DNA from: Tetrahymena elliotti 4EA
Taxonomy: Eukaryota > Ciliophora > Oligohymenophorea > Hymenostomatida > Tetrahymenidae
Assembly (NCBI GenBank): GCA_000231825.2
Contig: JH720295.1
Coordinates: 233,498 to 297,497 of the forward strand
Reading direction: 5' to 3'
Length of the DNA stretch: 64,000 bases
The notes under the pieces were generated by a model. It did no database searches, was not told the origin of the DNA, and worked only from the letters and a program-made list of their open reading frames with translations. Every line of letters starts with the position of its first letter. The first letter of the stretch is position 1. Shown in pieces: positions 22,552-36,259 of this stretch. Position numbers and translations under genes: made by a program.

Positions 22552-22992
22552 ATGGAAAAATTTGGAGCAACTTTTATTAATAAAGATGGTCATACAGATG
22601 GAACACTTTTAAAGGAAGCAAAAATAGTAGGGTTGTTGTTTGGCGCAGATTATTGTGAACCATTTAACAGATTTTTGCCAAATTTAATAGATTTCTACAA
22701 TAATGTGAATGCTGATGATAAAGTTTTTGAAATTCTCTACTTTCCTTTCGATTAAAAAGCAAGCCAATTTCACGAATACTTTTAAGACCTACCATGGCTT
22801 TCTTATGAATTTAAAGATGCAAATAAAGTAAAAATGTACCTCGAATATAAATAACATATATAAGGAATTCCTTCTCTCATTATAATAAATCCAGATGATG
22901 GTTCAGTTTTAACTAAAAATGGAAGGGGATAAGTTGAAAAATAAGGAATTGAAGCTTTTGAAAACTGGTAAAACATCTTATCAATGAAATGA
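22552..22992 (+). CDS. Nucleoredoxin-like thioredoxin-fold protein, one active-site Cys
   Basis: Intronless 146-residue protein of the nucleoredoxin/tryparedoxin (thioredoxin-8) type. The core reads IVGLLFGADYCEPFNRFLPN near residues 25-44. Later come ILYFPFD, LPWLSYEF, and GIPSLIIINPDDGSVLTKNG with the cis-Pro loop. The WCPPC-type active site is replaced by YCEPF, so Cys35 is kept and the resolving Cys is Phe38. Such a site cannot cycle a dithiol alone; monothiol activity or a chaperone or binding role is possible. Start chosen at the first ATG (22552), giving a length normal for a single domain. There is no signal peptide or targeting sequence, so it is probably cytosolic. Confidence 0.85.
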
Positions 22993-24305
22993 ATAAGCAG
23001 ATCTAATTTATTTATTTACTTAAAATGCGTTTTTATGTTAAAACATTCTTTAAATTAACTAAATTGCTAGTATTTCTTTATATATTCACTAAATCTTTTT
23101 ATATTTAGTATTCTTCGCTTTAAATAATTTTTATAATATTTAAAACTTATACATACTCTATTTTAAAATCTTATATTTATAAATATGGAGATAAAGTTCA
23201 AAATTAAAAAAAAATATAATATAATAAAAACAATAAGCTTATTTGAGATGAAAATGATGAAAAATGGATTAAAATTTAATTTATTTGTTTCTAAATTCAA
23301 ATTTATTCTAAAAAAAATTTTCAAAAAAATAAATTTAACTAGGCCAGCAATTATTCAAATCTGTGTTCAAAATACAAACTATCGAAGAGACAGCTAGGCC
23401 AAAAAGAAAGTAAGTCTATCTTTTTCATTCATATTTCATTGATTTTCTTTGATGAGGCATTTATTTACTTCATTGACTATTATTGAGTTTGATTTTACAC
23501 ATTTCTTGTACTAAAAATGATTTTTCAATATTTAATCTTATTTAGAAAATATTTATGCTTTAACTGTTTATTTTAAAAGTTAATAGCCATACAAATATCA
23601 ATAATAAAACTTGAATACTTAACAACAAATTTTGCAATTTATTAATTATTTATTTAATCCATTTTTTTTAACTACTTCTTGACTTTCAATAAAGAGCTAT
23701 CTAAATTATGATACTGCTTTATTATGAAATAAGTACTTCATAAATTAAGAAAAACATTCTATTTATTGTTAGCTGAATACCTATCTTTATTTTAAGAATT
23801 AAATTCCATTTCTTCTTTTTTAAACATTAGTTTTAAAAGATAAACAGCACTTTTGATACATATTTTTTTCAACAAAACTAAAGAATTTCAACTTGCTTGT
23901 TTGTCTTGAATTTTCATGGAGTGAAAGAAATGTAAAAAAATGACTAATTTATTTTTTTGATAAATTTGAAAATAGTGTTTTTTTGCTTTAAAAGTAAGTG
24001 AAAAAAAAATAAAAATATGAATTAAGATGTTAAGTTATTAAGTAATATTTTTAGAAATAAAAGAATGATTGTAAATGTATTTAAAATTTGATGGATCTAA
24101 ATTAGCTGAAACATTAAATTTATATTAAATGATTGAAATATTGATTTGTGAGGGATGTTTTGATTATTTATGATTGATAATTAAGAATGGTTTTAAAGAT
24201 ATATTTTTAACAAATCAGAATTAATTTTGAAAGATATTTATAAATACATTAATTATAGTCAATAGATTAAAAATTCAATTCAAATATTAAATAGCTTAGA
24301 TAGAA
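22993..24305. other. Noncoding spacer
   Basis: About 1.3 kb of AT-rich DNA. An open stretch at 23185-23397 is Lys/Ile/Asn-rich, as expected by chance in this base composition, and resembles no family, so it is not called. Confidence 0.4.
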
Positions 24306-26457
24306 ATGATAACTAGAAGTTTAAAATATTTATATAATTTACAAAGAATCTAGTCCATATGCAGAGTTGGAATTCAAAATACTTTACTTAAAACATTTTC
24401 TACTTCTGAAGAAAATTATTACAGTAATTAGATATTGAAAATATAAAAAGATTCAGCACCAATATGAAATAGTTAAATTAATGGAATCTATATTATCATT
24501 TAAAAAATAGAATTATTGGGAGTTAAGCACACTAGCACACCTGAGGAAATTAAGAAAGCTTATTATACACTAGCTCAAAAAATGCATCCAGATGTTAATA
24601 CTGATAAAAATGCAGGATTAAATTTTGCAAAAATTAATAAGTAGACCTATTGAATTGAATTGTGATTTACTTTTAGAATATTCTTATTTAAACCTTTGGA
24701 ATAAAAGTTAAAATTAAAATCATTTTTTGTTCAAAATATTTACAAATTCCACAAAAATTTTGTTTTCAAAATGAAAAACATTTTTTTATTTTGATTTTTT
24801 AAAGGCTAATTTAAAATTTATGAAATAGCGCTTATTAGACTTTGAGTGATGAATAAAAAAGAAAGGAATATGACAGAAGTTAATAGTTGAATGATGATTT
24901 ATTTGGTTCTTCATATAGAAGATAGAATTATCAATAGTAATAGTATTAATAATAAGGAAATAGTGGAGGTTTTGAATCATTTGTTTATGGAAATAAATCA
25001 AATATTAATTTTGAAGATTTCTTTTCTTTTGATGAAGAAATTCTAAAAGAGTTTTTGAATAAAAGTACAAGCAACAAATTTAGATAAAATAATAAAGCTA
25101 AATATGAAAGCAATAAAGCATAATAGTAGAAAGCATAAAATGGCTAAAAGTATGTTTTTGATGAGACAGAATTTGACTTTTTAAATGATGAAGAGTAGGA
25201 TATTTTCGATGATTTTGGTAAAAATAAAAAGTCTTTCTCTAAGGATAAGAGAAAGAAAGGAACTGATGTTAATCAAACAATATAAATTTCATTTGAAGAA
25301 TCTATAAATGGATGTAGTAAAGTTATTGATGTAGAAAAGAAATAATTATGTGAAAAATGTAATGGCACAAAAAGAGCACCTGGCTCCAAAAAAAAATTAT
25401 GTAAAACATGTAAAGGAACAGGAAGCATCTAATTTTAACAAGGATTATATGTGTGGGAGTTTAAATGTGAAGAATGTAATGGATAAGGATAAATTGTGGA
25501 TTGCCCATGCAAACACTGCAAAGCATCTGGTCTTACTACTCAAACAGTTAAAGAAACTGTCCACATCCCTAAAGGAGTTAATCACGGACAAACTATAAAA
25601 TTCCCAAATTAGGTATATTCAATATTATTCATTCATTAATTATTCGAATTCAATTATAAAACAATTTTTAGCAAGAATTTATGAGAAAAAAAATGAAATA
25701 TTTTAATTGAAGTCTAACAAAAATAATTTATCAATTTATTATTATTCAATTTGTTAAATTTATCAATAATATAAAATTTTCTATTTGAAATGAGGACAGA
25801 TAATAAACATAGATTTGACCAATTAAAAAAATATTTTAGATAAAAAGGTGTATTATTTAAAATAAAAATATTTTTTATCTATTCAATGAATATAAATCTT
25901 CTAATTTTCTTTGAATAAAAAATTATGATAATAAATGAATACCCACCCACCTTAAATTAAATTTAAACATATTTAATATTTAAACTTATAAAAAAGGGTA
26001 ATCTTAGCGAAAAAGGTGGTGCTCCTGGTGATTTAATAGTGAAACTAAAAGTATAAAATGATAAAGAATTTAAAAAAACTGGACTTGATATATTTTCTGA
26101 GCTATCTATTTCCCCAGCAAAAGTAATAATTTGTTTACAACTCAAAAATATAAATAATATACCTAATTAGGCTATTTTAGGTGGAAAGGTTCAAGTAAAA
26201 ACAACTAAAGGTGATGTAGAAATTAACATACCTCAAGGAGTATAAGATGGTCATAAATTAAAAATAGTGGGATATGTATTAATTATTTAAATTTAATTGT
26301 TAAAAAATTAATCTATCATTTTTTAAAGGGAGTAGCAAGAGATAATAGCAAAGAATCTGGAGATTAATATATCACACTTAATGTTAAAATACCCAAAAAA
26401 GTATCTTCTGAAGAAAAACTTCTTTACGAGCAACTTCTTAAGTTAGAGACCTAATGA
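24306..26457 (+). CDS. Mitochondrial DnaJ (type I Hsp40)
   Basis: Six exons: 24306-24423, 24511-24640, 24829-25612, 25997-26122, 26171-26275 and 26329-26457. Total 1392 nt, 463 residues, frame closed. It is a co-chaperone that stimulates Hsp70 ATPase and binds unfolded substrate. Residues 1-33 (MITRSLKYLYNLQRIQSICR onward to FST) form a basic amphipathic mitochondrial presequence. The J domain (about 37-100) runs from YYKLLGVKHTSTPEEIKKAY, with HPD at 65-67, to KINNAYQTLSDEQKRKEYD. A Gln/Asn-rich linker replaces the usual Gly/Phe region. Four zinc motifs follow: CEKCNG, CKTCKG, CEECNG and CKHCKA, the last with Ala for Gly. The C-terminal domain shows HIPKGVNHGQTIKFP, GGAPGDLIVKLKV and AILGGKVQVKTTKGDVEINI. 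It is like Mdj1/Tid1. Introns are 48-384 bp. Confidence 0.9.
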
Positions 26458-27349
26458 TCAATCTCATAAAAAAATCTATTTTAATTTAAAATATATAAAA
26501 TTCTCAACAACTTTTGTCCAATAAATAATGTTTATTTTATTTGTTTCTATTTGTTTTTCAAATATTTTTATTTTTCTTCTCTTATAAAATCATTTCATTT
26601 AAATCTTGTAGGAAATGTTTAAAAAAATTTTGTTTTAAATAAAATAAATATTTTGCTCATAAAAAATAAGCATTTTCTCATTAAACTAAAATAGAGATTA
26701 ATATGAGTCAAACAATAAACTTATCCTCTCTATTATTAATCTTAGAAAACATAAATCTCGATTTTAGTTTTAATCTAAAATGTTTTCATTTGTGTGAGAA
26801 AGAGTTTTTGTTTAAGTAAATTTTTTCAGTCATTAATACAAATAAAAGTTATTATGAGAAATATTTATTATATTTCCATGGGTATATGCATTTTGTTAAA
26901 CTACAGTATTATCAAATTAATTGTGATTTAAAAAATAAGTTTCAAATTTAAAGTCAAATGAGAAAGAAAATGATTATTTAGTTAAAATGAATAGAAACAA
27001 TAGAAATTAGGAATATACAAAGTAGGTAGGTAGGTTTTCTGTAATATTAAAATATAAGTTAATAAATACATAATATATTTCTAAATTTTGATCTATTAAC
27101 ATGTAGTTATTAACGTACAATAATACTAATAGAATTTTAAAGAGTAATTTAATAAAGCAAGTAAAAGAAAACAATTAAAAATTCTTCGCAAAAATAGTAA
27201 TTAGAAGAATTCAATAAGAATTTAGAGTAATTGGTTGATATATCTCTACGAAATAATGAATGATTAAATTGATAAAATTAAGAAAGTCAGTAAAATAAAT
27301 AATATATAAGATAATATTATTAATAATTCGATAAGTTAATTCCTACATC
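26458..27349. other. Noncoding spacer
   Basis: AT-rich, no coding frame recognised. It holds the 3' end of the DnaJ gene and the promoter of the giant membrane-protein gene. Confidence 0.4.
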
Positions 27350-30300
27350 ATGAAATTAAAGTATATTAAGGAAATTGATGTCTTTGGACCTAAAATAGAA
27401 TTAAGATTGGGAGATAAAAAAACTCACAAGACTTTATGTGGGGCAACCATGACTCTTTTTGTAGCAGCCTGTTCAGTTACAGCAGTTATTTTGATTGGTA
27501 AAGAGCTAATTTAAAAAGATAGTCCAACTGTATCATTTGAATAGATTTTGGCAGATGAATCGAATAATGAAATATCATCACATCTAAGTAGCTTTGGATC
27601 ATTTAGCTAGGTATCTTTAAATGATATCTAATTTATGGTTGGTATTACAGATTAATATGGTGATGATATATCAAATGATCTCAAAGATTAGCTCTCAATA
27701 TAAATATAATTTGTATAAAAAGATGGAAATAATTATTAAAAAGTAAAGATTTAGACAGAAAATTGCAACAGTTAGTCCTTTTAAAATTATAAATTAAGCA
27801 ATTTAGATCCAAGTAATTACTTGTGTTTGAAAGACCATCAATTATTTAATGTATGGGGATACGATACAGATTTTAAAGCTTAGTATTTTGAAGTCAGTGT
27901 TACGTGTAAAACAGGACAATGTTAATAATAATCTCAAAAATTAAAATTGAATCTACTGTATTAAGATTAATATTTTTCTCCTAATAAATATGCCTAATGC
28001 TACTCTCCAATATATAATAGCAAATACATTGAATTTAATCTACTATAAAATGGGGTTGATGGAAGTTAAGATTATAATTTAATATTATAAAAGTCTACTG
28101 TTGTAACAGATTAAGGATGGCTAACCTCTATTTATGAGAAAAATAACTATCTTATTGTAAATGATCTAGCTTAATCTTTGAACTCAAATGTTGATTAAGA
28201 ACTATCTCTTAGAATACAAATTCACCCATTAAGACTTGTTTACCAAGTATATTATTTATCAATTTAAATTCATTTTCTACAATCAAATACATTTTACTTT
28301 GTATTCTTTATCAGACCTACTATTTTTTAAAAATGTTCTTTCTTTTCATTTTACTTTTCTTGAAAATTTAACAAAAAAATAGATTTGGTTTTACCTTTTT
28401 ACTGGAACAAAAATTTGATTTAAATTAAAAAATACTTCCAAATTCAACTTTTTATATTTTCTTGGAAAATAAATATTCCTGTTTATATTGATTAATTTTA
28501 AATATCTCTAGCATCGATTTTTGATATACCCTACATTTTTATTTTTATCTACCTTTTTAATTTATTAAATTTTATTAAAGCTAAGCAAATATAAAAAAAC
28601 AAATAAAAATTTTAATTTTGCAAATAAAATAGAGAAGTTATTTGAAGGTTTAAGGTTTGCTTGCAGTAGTTGGTGGTCTTTTGAAAACTTTAATTTTAAT
28701 TGGAAGAGTTTTAGTAAAGCCAATAGCAAAACTTTCAATGAATTCAGAATTGGTAAATGAACTTTTTGTTTTTGAGGAATAAAGAAATAAAAGGTTAAGA
28801 CAAAGCTTAGAAAAGAATATGGAAAAAAGTAGTTCTGAGAGTGATAACAGCAGTGAAATTTATGAAAAAGATTAAAATAAATTGAAAAAATAATATGTTT
28901 TAAAGGAACTTGAATAAAATGAGAATTAAGACAGTTAAGCAAATTAGAATTAACATTCAAATCATTAAATATTTGATTAGTATTTAAAGCCCAAGTAAAT
29001 TGATAAAAATATGCTTCAACCAGACAGTTATATTAATTAAAATGATTTTATGTTACAAAAGCAACGCAATTTTATTAATGACTGTACATCCAACAATAAT
29101 AATAATTAAGTAAAAAGTAACAATAATATTTTTAGAAAAGAATATGTTGTTGATTAGTTGAAAGGAATACAATAAATTAAGCAAAGAGAAAGTATTTTTG
29201 ATGTTAAAAATATTTCTTCAATTTAAAAGACTAAATTAAATAATTTTAAAAATTCAGCTAAGGATAATAAGGATTTAATATCTTAAAATTCATAGCAGAA
29301 CTATTAAAATTAATTTTAATAAAAATCAATGTAAAACTATTAAATCACAATAAATGACTCAGATAAAAAGTAAAAATATTCAGCAATGAACACTCCTAAA
29401 TCTAAATTTTTACAAGAAAATCTAGCTAATTTGCAAGCTTAGCAAAACAAGTTTGAAGGTTCAGCCTTCAAGAGAGTAAGATCAAGATCTAATTCTTAAA
29501 CAAGTCAAAGAGAGAAAGAAGTTAGCATTTAAAAGGAATAATTAGGATAAGAATAAAAACAAGCTGCTCAAAATACAAATGATGATTAAGATCTTATTTT
29601 GATTGGTGAATAAAATGTTGAAAGTAAAGATTTAAATGTAGAATATGTTGCTAATGAAAATAATGTTGAAGCAAATAATGATGAAAATAAAGTTTTCAAT
29701 GCAAGAAGAGCAAACAAGTATTTAACAGCAGAAGTAAGTTAAAATCAGTATAACTCCATTAAAGTTGAGGATAGTTTAAAAGTGTTTTAAAGTGTTAAGC
29801 AAAATCCTAATCCTTAAAAATAATAAGAAAATAATCCTAATGAATAATAGCAACTTACTAAACCTAATATTTAAAACAAGCCCACTGCTTTTAAAAGGAA
29901 AGGGACAACAATCATTACAGAAATCTTGTAAAAAAATTACTTGGTCCATAAAGGTATCAGAAAAACAACTGTCAAAGAATAAAATGGTAAACTATTTATT
30001 TTTTTATATTCATTTTAATTATCTTTTTTTTCTAAATTTCTTATTTTATTACAAAATTTGTTTGAATTTCTAAAAAAAAAATGAAATATTTTTCAAAACT
30101 TTTTGAATTTATTTTTATATTAAGAGGATAATGCCAGATTTTCAAATGAGTTGGAGAATATGTAAGAGAAGCCTTTAAAATTCACCTGTTTGGATTATAT
30201 AAAATATTACTTTTCACAACTGAAATGTTTAGCTAAGAAGAAATAAATTAAGTATTCAGTCAAGAAGGTCACTGAACGTTTTGATATAATTTATATTTTG

Positions 30301-33300
30301 TAGAAACTAGTTGAGATAGATAAGCTAAAAGTTTTGCTTTTGTCTTATGAATAATAGAAGCTATTTGAGTATATGCCAAAGCCTGTTGTTTAAACTGATC
30401 CAGAGAAATAAGAGAATAATTTGATGGTAGGTAGAATGAATGCAGATCTTTAGTAGAATTGGACTCTTCTTAATTCTGAAAAGGGTAATTTAGATAAATT
30501 CACTGAGGCTTTCCATGCTTATAAGCAGATTCAAATGAAACAAGAAAAGGAGCCATTAGATGAACGTTTGATAATGATGTTGGATCCAGATGTGAAAAGG
30601 TATTTTGATATAACTAAAGCAGATGGAAGTTAGGTATGTACACCAAATAGAAATTCACGAAAAGTGTCTATTATTCCTCTTAAATTTAATGTTCCAGATC
30701 AAGGATAAGGTATAAAATAATCTATTATGTTAGCAAGATCTTAAATGCAACAAATAAAATTGCAACAACAAAAAGATGAAGTGAAAATGAGATTAACTTC
30801 ATCTTTTATAGAGAATAATTATGATTAAGAGAATCAGCTGAAACAAGAAGAACAAGAACATGAACATGAAATAATTAATTTATAACATTCAAATAGATTG
30901 AATAATTTTTATGAAAAAGAAGAAAATTAATTGAAACTTAGTTAAAAATATAATGGCCATATGTAATTTGAACCTTTGCTTGCACCAAGTGGAGATGCTT
31001 CTTCACCTAAAAGCACATAGCAGTTTATTTAGAGTTAAAATTCAGTTCAATTAAAACAGCATAATGATTAAAAAGCAAATCCCTAAACAAGCTTAGGTGA
31101 ACAGATTGAAGAGAATATTTAAGGAATAACTTCATATCCTAGGGAGAGTATTTGTTTAAATTAGATAGATTTTATGGAAAATAACAATTAATATAGTAAA
31201 CAATTAAGTAGTTTAAGCTTAAAAGATAATCAGTTTTCATTTGCAAGAAAATCAATTGAATCTCCTTTGTTCTAATTTGATCCTTAAAAAAGAAATTAAT
31301 TGAAAATGAGTAGCATTAAGCATAAGCTTTTACCAGTAAGATAAGCAGCCAGTTAATCAATTTTTAAAAGCAACGATACAATGACATCTGAAAATGAACA
31401 AAGCCTCCATAATAAAGATAGTATGGAGTAATAATTAATATATAAAATATCTCGAAATAGTTTTTAAAATATGAATGGCCAAAAGAAAAGACGCTGCTAA
31501 TCTTAACATGAATTGGAAAACATAAGCGAATAACAAGAAAATGAATATTAAAATCCATTGTTTGTGCAATTTGCTAATCCTAAAAATATTTCTTTCGGTT
31601 ATCAAACAATACTTCAAAGTAATGATATACCAAATGAGAAATATGATCAATCTATGAAAAAACTAATTACCTTGAACAACTCAGATGAAACACATCATAA
31701 CGAAATGGCTAATTTCTATGAAAAAAGTCTCTAAGAGTAATAATTAATGAGCAGATAACCAAATTAACAATTCTCAAAAGAGAAAAGAGAAGCTAAAACT
31801 TCTGAGGATTACAGTTAAGAAATAAATGCATTTTATAATAAATTTAGAAAAAACTCAGAAACAGATCACCATGATGATACACCTCCGATATAAGCAAACA
31901 GATAAAATTCCCCAACAATGTCTCGTTTAATCAAAAAACATAGAAAAAATACAAACAGTGTAGGGAGTGAAAACAGCATGTCTAACAATATGAAAAAAGA
32001 TGAATAAAACAATTAAAGTCTAAAAGGCAGCTAAGTTCTTGATTTAGATAGCAATTTCATGAGTCTGCATCAACCAAGATTATTCTTTGTGAATCCTTTT
32101 AACAGATCAAACACAAATTATAATTAAACCTAAGAAAATGAAATCATTAGATAAAGTAAAGATTTTATCAAAAATTAAGGAGTTAACAAAATAAATAGCA
32201 ATTAAAGTTTCTAATCTATCCCAGAGGAATACTTAAGATCTAAAAGAGGAGATTTTCACATATTCAATCACATCAATTAATAAGATTCAAAGAACCAATA
32301 AACAATAAATAACATGAAAAACGAAGAAATTAAACTCAGCTCGAAGAATGATAGCAACAATTTTACAAATTCTCCTTTTGATTTTAAAATGAAAAATAAT
32401 TATTTTAAGTCGACTTTTAGTCAAACAGAATAAAATTCTCCAAATAATCATAAACATGATGCATAATAAGATAATAACTATTGTGATGAAATCAAATATC
32501 CTAATAGAGTATCAGAGCCATCATAAAAATTCAATCATCAAAATAGAAGCAAACATTCATCTCAACATGTTTCTCCATTCAAAAATCTGAATTTTAAAGA
32601 TCTATTTTAACCAATTACTTACAATTCTATTTCTTCTTAGAAATAACAAATTAACTTTTAATAAACCGTTAGTGTTAACTCTAATTAAAGTAATTTTAAA
32701 TAAATTAAAAACAGCATAGCATCTCATCAAAAAGAGACTAATAATAGTCATAAAACGGGTTATTAATAAGACAATAACTAAGATAAATTCTAATTTTTCA
32801 AGGACATTGATAATTCAAATAATTAAAATGAATACTTCAAATAATAGAATGAATAACTAAATCATTATGATGATATTAATTCATAATAATCAAATAATAA
32901 GAAATAATAAATGTTTGTAGAAATGACTCCTTAAAAATAAAATTAAGAAGATGATGCTTCTCTGAAAAGTTTTGAATAGCCTTAATTAACTCAGCAGAAA
33001 AGCTACAGATATTCATCAATTAATTTTAATATTCCACAATAAATGACTTCTTAGTAGAAAATATCTACTTAAAAACCTTAAAGTTCAGAGAAAAGTAAAT
33101 AGCAGATAAGTGCAAATAAGATTATGAAGCAAAGAGTAAGCCTGAATCCTTAATTAATTTCAAGCCAGAATTAAAATGGTGTAAATAGTTCTTAAGTTCA
33201 AAACTTTTTGAAGAAGAACAATAATGCTAAGTTATATGAATCACCTTATACTTAGCAATAACGATTCTTAAAAAAGAGACAGTAAGAAAAAATAGAATAA

Positions 33301-33828
33301 CAATTAAGAGAATCTCAATATAGTTAATAAGTATAACAAGTAAATAACAGTCTATTTTAAAACCACCTTGCTGATATTCAGGATTTTAACAGAAACCCTA
33401 GAAGCTAGCATAGTTAATCACATAAGTCAAATAAGAGCTAAGATAGATTTTTTGAGATCCAAAATAAAGTTACAGCTAACCAGGGTAACAACTAAACAGA
33501 AACAAGCAGATAAATAGCTAGAAGTCCTTCTCTAATTTAACAGGATATACTTCTTACAACAGAAAATGATGAAAACAAAGATTTTATCCCAAGAAATAGT
33601 ACCCTATAATAATAATTATCTCAGAATTTTCAATTGCAAACAGAAGAAAATGAAGACTTAATTTAATTCAACAAAACAAGCAGGGAAAACTCATTAAGTT
33701 CTTCATCTCAAGCTAAAGAGAAAAAAAATAATAATCAAAATGATAATCAAATTTTACAAGTTGATGATATTATTATTTTTGATGATAAAGAAACTGATAG
33801 AAATCAACAAACTAACAATTTTGATTGA
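27350..33828 (+). CDS. Giant two-pass membrane protein with Gln/Asn-rich tail
   Basis: Three exons (27350-28246, 28648-29986, 30125-33828) give 1979 residues, frame closed. The N-terminal cytosolic piece is MKLKYIKEIDVFGPKIELRL. A transmembrane segment follows near residues 33-53 (TMTLFVAACSVTAVILIG). About 245 residues of outside domain contain spaced Cys. A second membrane segment lies directly after intron 1 (VQGLLAVVGGLLKTLILIGR). The remaining roughly 1650 residues are cytosolic, Gln/Asn/Ser-rich, with short conserved-looking islands such as FTCLDYIKYYFSQLKCLAKK, VTERFDIIYILQKLVEIDKL and LDERLIMMLDPDVKRYFDIT. The layout resembles a large ciliate family annotated only as transmembrane proteins. 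No catalytic motif is seen. The tail is likely disordered. Confidence 0.8.
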
Positions 33829-34453
33829 ACAAAATAATTTTCCAATTTTCATATAAAAATAATTTTTTCACTTTTCAAAAATAATTAAAATGTAAATATT
33901 CATTTGTCTATCAACATATCTGCCTATTTTTTGAAATTTTCTGAATATTTTTTTAATTGGTGAGTAATTGAAAATTGACTTTCTTTATTTTTTGATAAAT
34001 AAAAAATATGAATAAATATAAATAACTAATGTGGGTATTCATTTTTTGTTATTTAGTTAAGAAATATTCTTTTTTTTAATACTGCATATAAAAAAGGTAT
34101 ATTTTTAATAAAACCAAAAATTTTTTAGGTTAAGTGAGGAAGAATTTATGATTAATTTTTATATTTTTTTTTTTTCATTTATTAATAGGGAGAAAAATGT
34201 TTATAAATAACAAAAAATCTAATTTATATCAAAATAACCCCAAAATATCTTTCTTTGTTTGAATTAATTGTTTAGTAAATTTGATTTAAATGAAATTGAA
34301 CTCATCAAGTATAAATTAACTCTCTTTTACAAAAAAATAAATAATTTTATTACTCATTTACTTACAAAAAATGCAAATAAAATTTAACTAATATTTTATT
34401 GATTGATTAGCCTAAGCTATTAGTTCAAGACCTTCTCAAACTTGATAACTAAC
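33829..34453. other. Convergent 3' region
   Basis: Spacer between the ends of the giant membrane-protein gene (plus) and the first coiled-coil gene (minus). AT-rich, with no coding frame seen. Polyadenylation signals of both genes are expected here. Confidence 0.4.
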
Positions 34454-35452
34454 TCATTCTTTAAGATAGGCCTTATATTATTAAATTTAATCATCGAAAG
34501 TTTTGATCTTTTGATTGAGTATGTAATTTTCTTTTTATAAATCAATTTTATTGAATTCTTGGTCTAGACACTTAAGTTCAACTTGTTCATTAGATTTAGT
34601 GAGAGTTTCAACAGCTTTTTTGGAGGTTTCAATATTATTTTTTATCTGCTGAATTAATTATTTTTGTTTATTAATTTCTAGGTCTTTATCTTTAATGGCT
34701 TGTTCTATTTTCTTGAGATCCTAATGATTATCAATTTATTTTTTAGTTGCTTCCATTTAGTTTTTCAATTCATTAATTTTAAGTTATTGATCTTTAACAG
34801 TGCTTTCTTTTTGTTTAATTTCATTAATCAAATTTGTATACTATTTTTCTAAATCTGTGATAGCCTTTTTAGAGCTATTTTTAGCTTTCTAAAGATCAGT
34901 GTTTTCTGTTCTAATTTTATCTTTTAGAGCAGTTTATTTAGCTATTTCTTTCCCTTTTTCTTCCTCTTCCTTCTTAAATTGTGTTACCTTTCTATCTAAA
35001 ATATCTATTTTTTATAATAGCCTTTTTCTTTGCTCAAAATTTTCTGCTACTTATTTTATTTCTTGTTCACTCAATAAATTTCTAAATTCATTTTATCCTT
35101 GAAATAATATTTTCTATTTTTCAACAATTGTGCAATCAGAAACATTCAATTCATTCTTAATAAAATCAATAAGAGATTTCCTGTCTTAGAACTAGCTTGA
35201 GCTATACATAATAATGAATGATGCTTATTTAGCTATTTTTGTTCTACTTGATTCATCATTAAATTAAATCTATTTGATCAATAGTTTCTTTCTATTTAAA
35301 CTATTTATTGTATCCTCTATATCTTTATTAGATCTTTTATCTTAGACTATGACACTACCATTACTTTACTAAATAACAATATCTTTTGCTAAATTAACAG
35401 AGTTATCAATCTACTATTTTATTTCTGTTTCTAAAACCCTCTAAGCACTCAT
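34454..35452 (-). CDS. Coiled-coil protein 1 (tandem paralog)
   Basis: Intronless 332-residue protein with start MSAQRVLETEIKQQI. The N-terminal 130 residues form a small domain with LIKQIQFNDESSRTKIAKQA, SFIIMYSSSQFQDRKSLIDF and FRNLLSEQEIKQ. The remaining 200 residues are heptad-rich coiled coil full of Lys, Glu and Gln. The N-terminal domain is clearly related to that of the neighbouring gene at 36260-37339, so the two are a tandem duplication. No known family recognised; the shape fits a cytoskeletal or ciliary structural protein, which is inference. There is no signal or membrane segment. Confidence 0.8.
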
Positions 35453-36259
35453 TTTCTTCACCAATATATGAATTAAATTAATAAGTAATTAAATAGATAA
35501 ATAAATATATCTTTATAATTAATTGGCTTGAAATAAATGCTTTTGACTCTTTATTTATAATTCACAAAAGAAATAATCAATTCAATCAACTTAGAAGATA
35601 AAATGCATTATAAAAAAGTTAATATTTAAAACCAAATAATTTAATTCATTTTTGCGTCTATAAAATATCTTTCAATTCTAATATCAAAAAAACACATTAA
35701 AAAATAATTTATTTTTTTAATGATAAAGTCTTCACTTTATTTTAAATTTTAATAAATTAGAAAAAAAATTCATGCATTTTTACAGTTATTCTTTGATGTA
35801 ATTAAAGCTTTTATTTATTTCAGTTTATTTACAAAAGCTAATTTTTTATAAAAACCGTTGAATATTTTTTATATAAAATACAAGTAGATGTTTCAATTAT
35901 GAATGAAAAGATTTTTATTCTATTAATTGGAAATGCTTTTTTCATTTGGTTTTGAAAAGTTTAGTATTTATTTCTTATTTCTTTTGTTAATTTAGAATGA
36001 TTGTAAAATTTTATTTATTTTCTTATTTAAAATTATTATGACTAATAGAAGATATTTGCGAAATAATTAGATTTTTTAAATAGCCATTTTTATTTCCACA
36101 AAGAATGATAGATGTTTGAGTAAATCATAATGATTAATGAGAAGGGTTATTTTACAAATTAGACATAAATATATATTATTAATACATAAATAATATAAAT
36201 AATTGTTATGATAATTACAAGATAGTAAAAGCATAAATTGAGATTGAAAGATTTTGAAT
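35453..36259. other. Spacer between tandem coiled-coil genes
   Basis: AT-rich, noncoding. It contains the promoter side of gene 1 and the 3' end of gene 2. The open stretch 36076-36291 on the minus strand overlaps the end of the coiled-coil gene in another frame and is not called. Confidence 0.4.

Noticed and set aside
25350..25598. Plus-strand 82-codon frame
   Set aside because: Out-of-frame shadow of the DnaJ zinc-finger exon.
28565..28960. Minus-strand 131-codon frame
   Set aside because: Antisense of the second exon of the giant membrane-protein gene, with no family resemblance.
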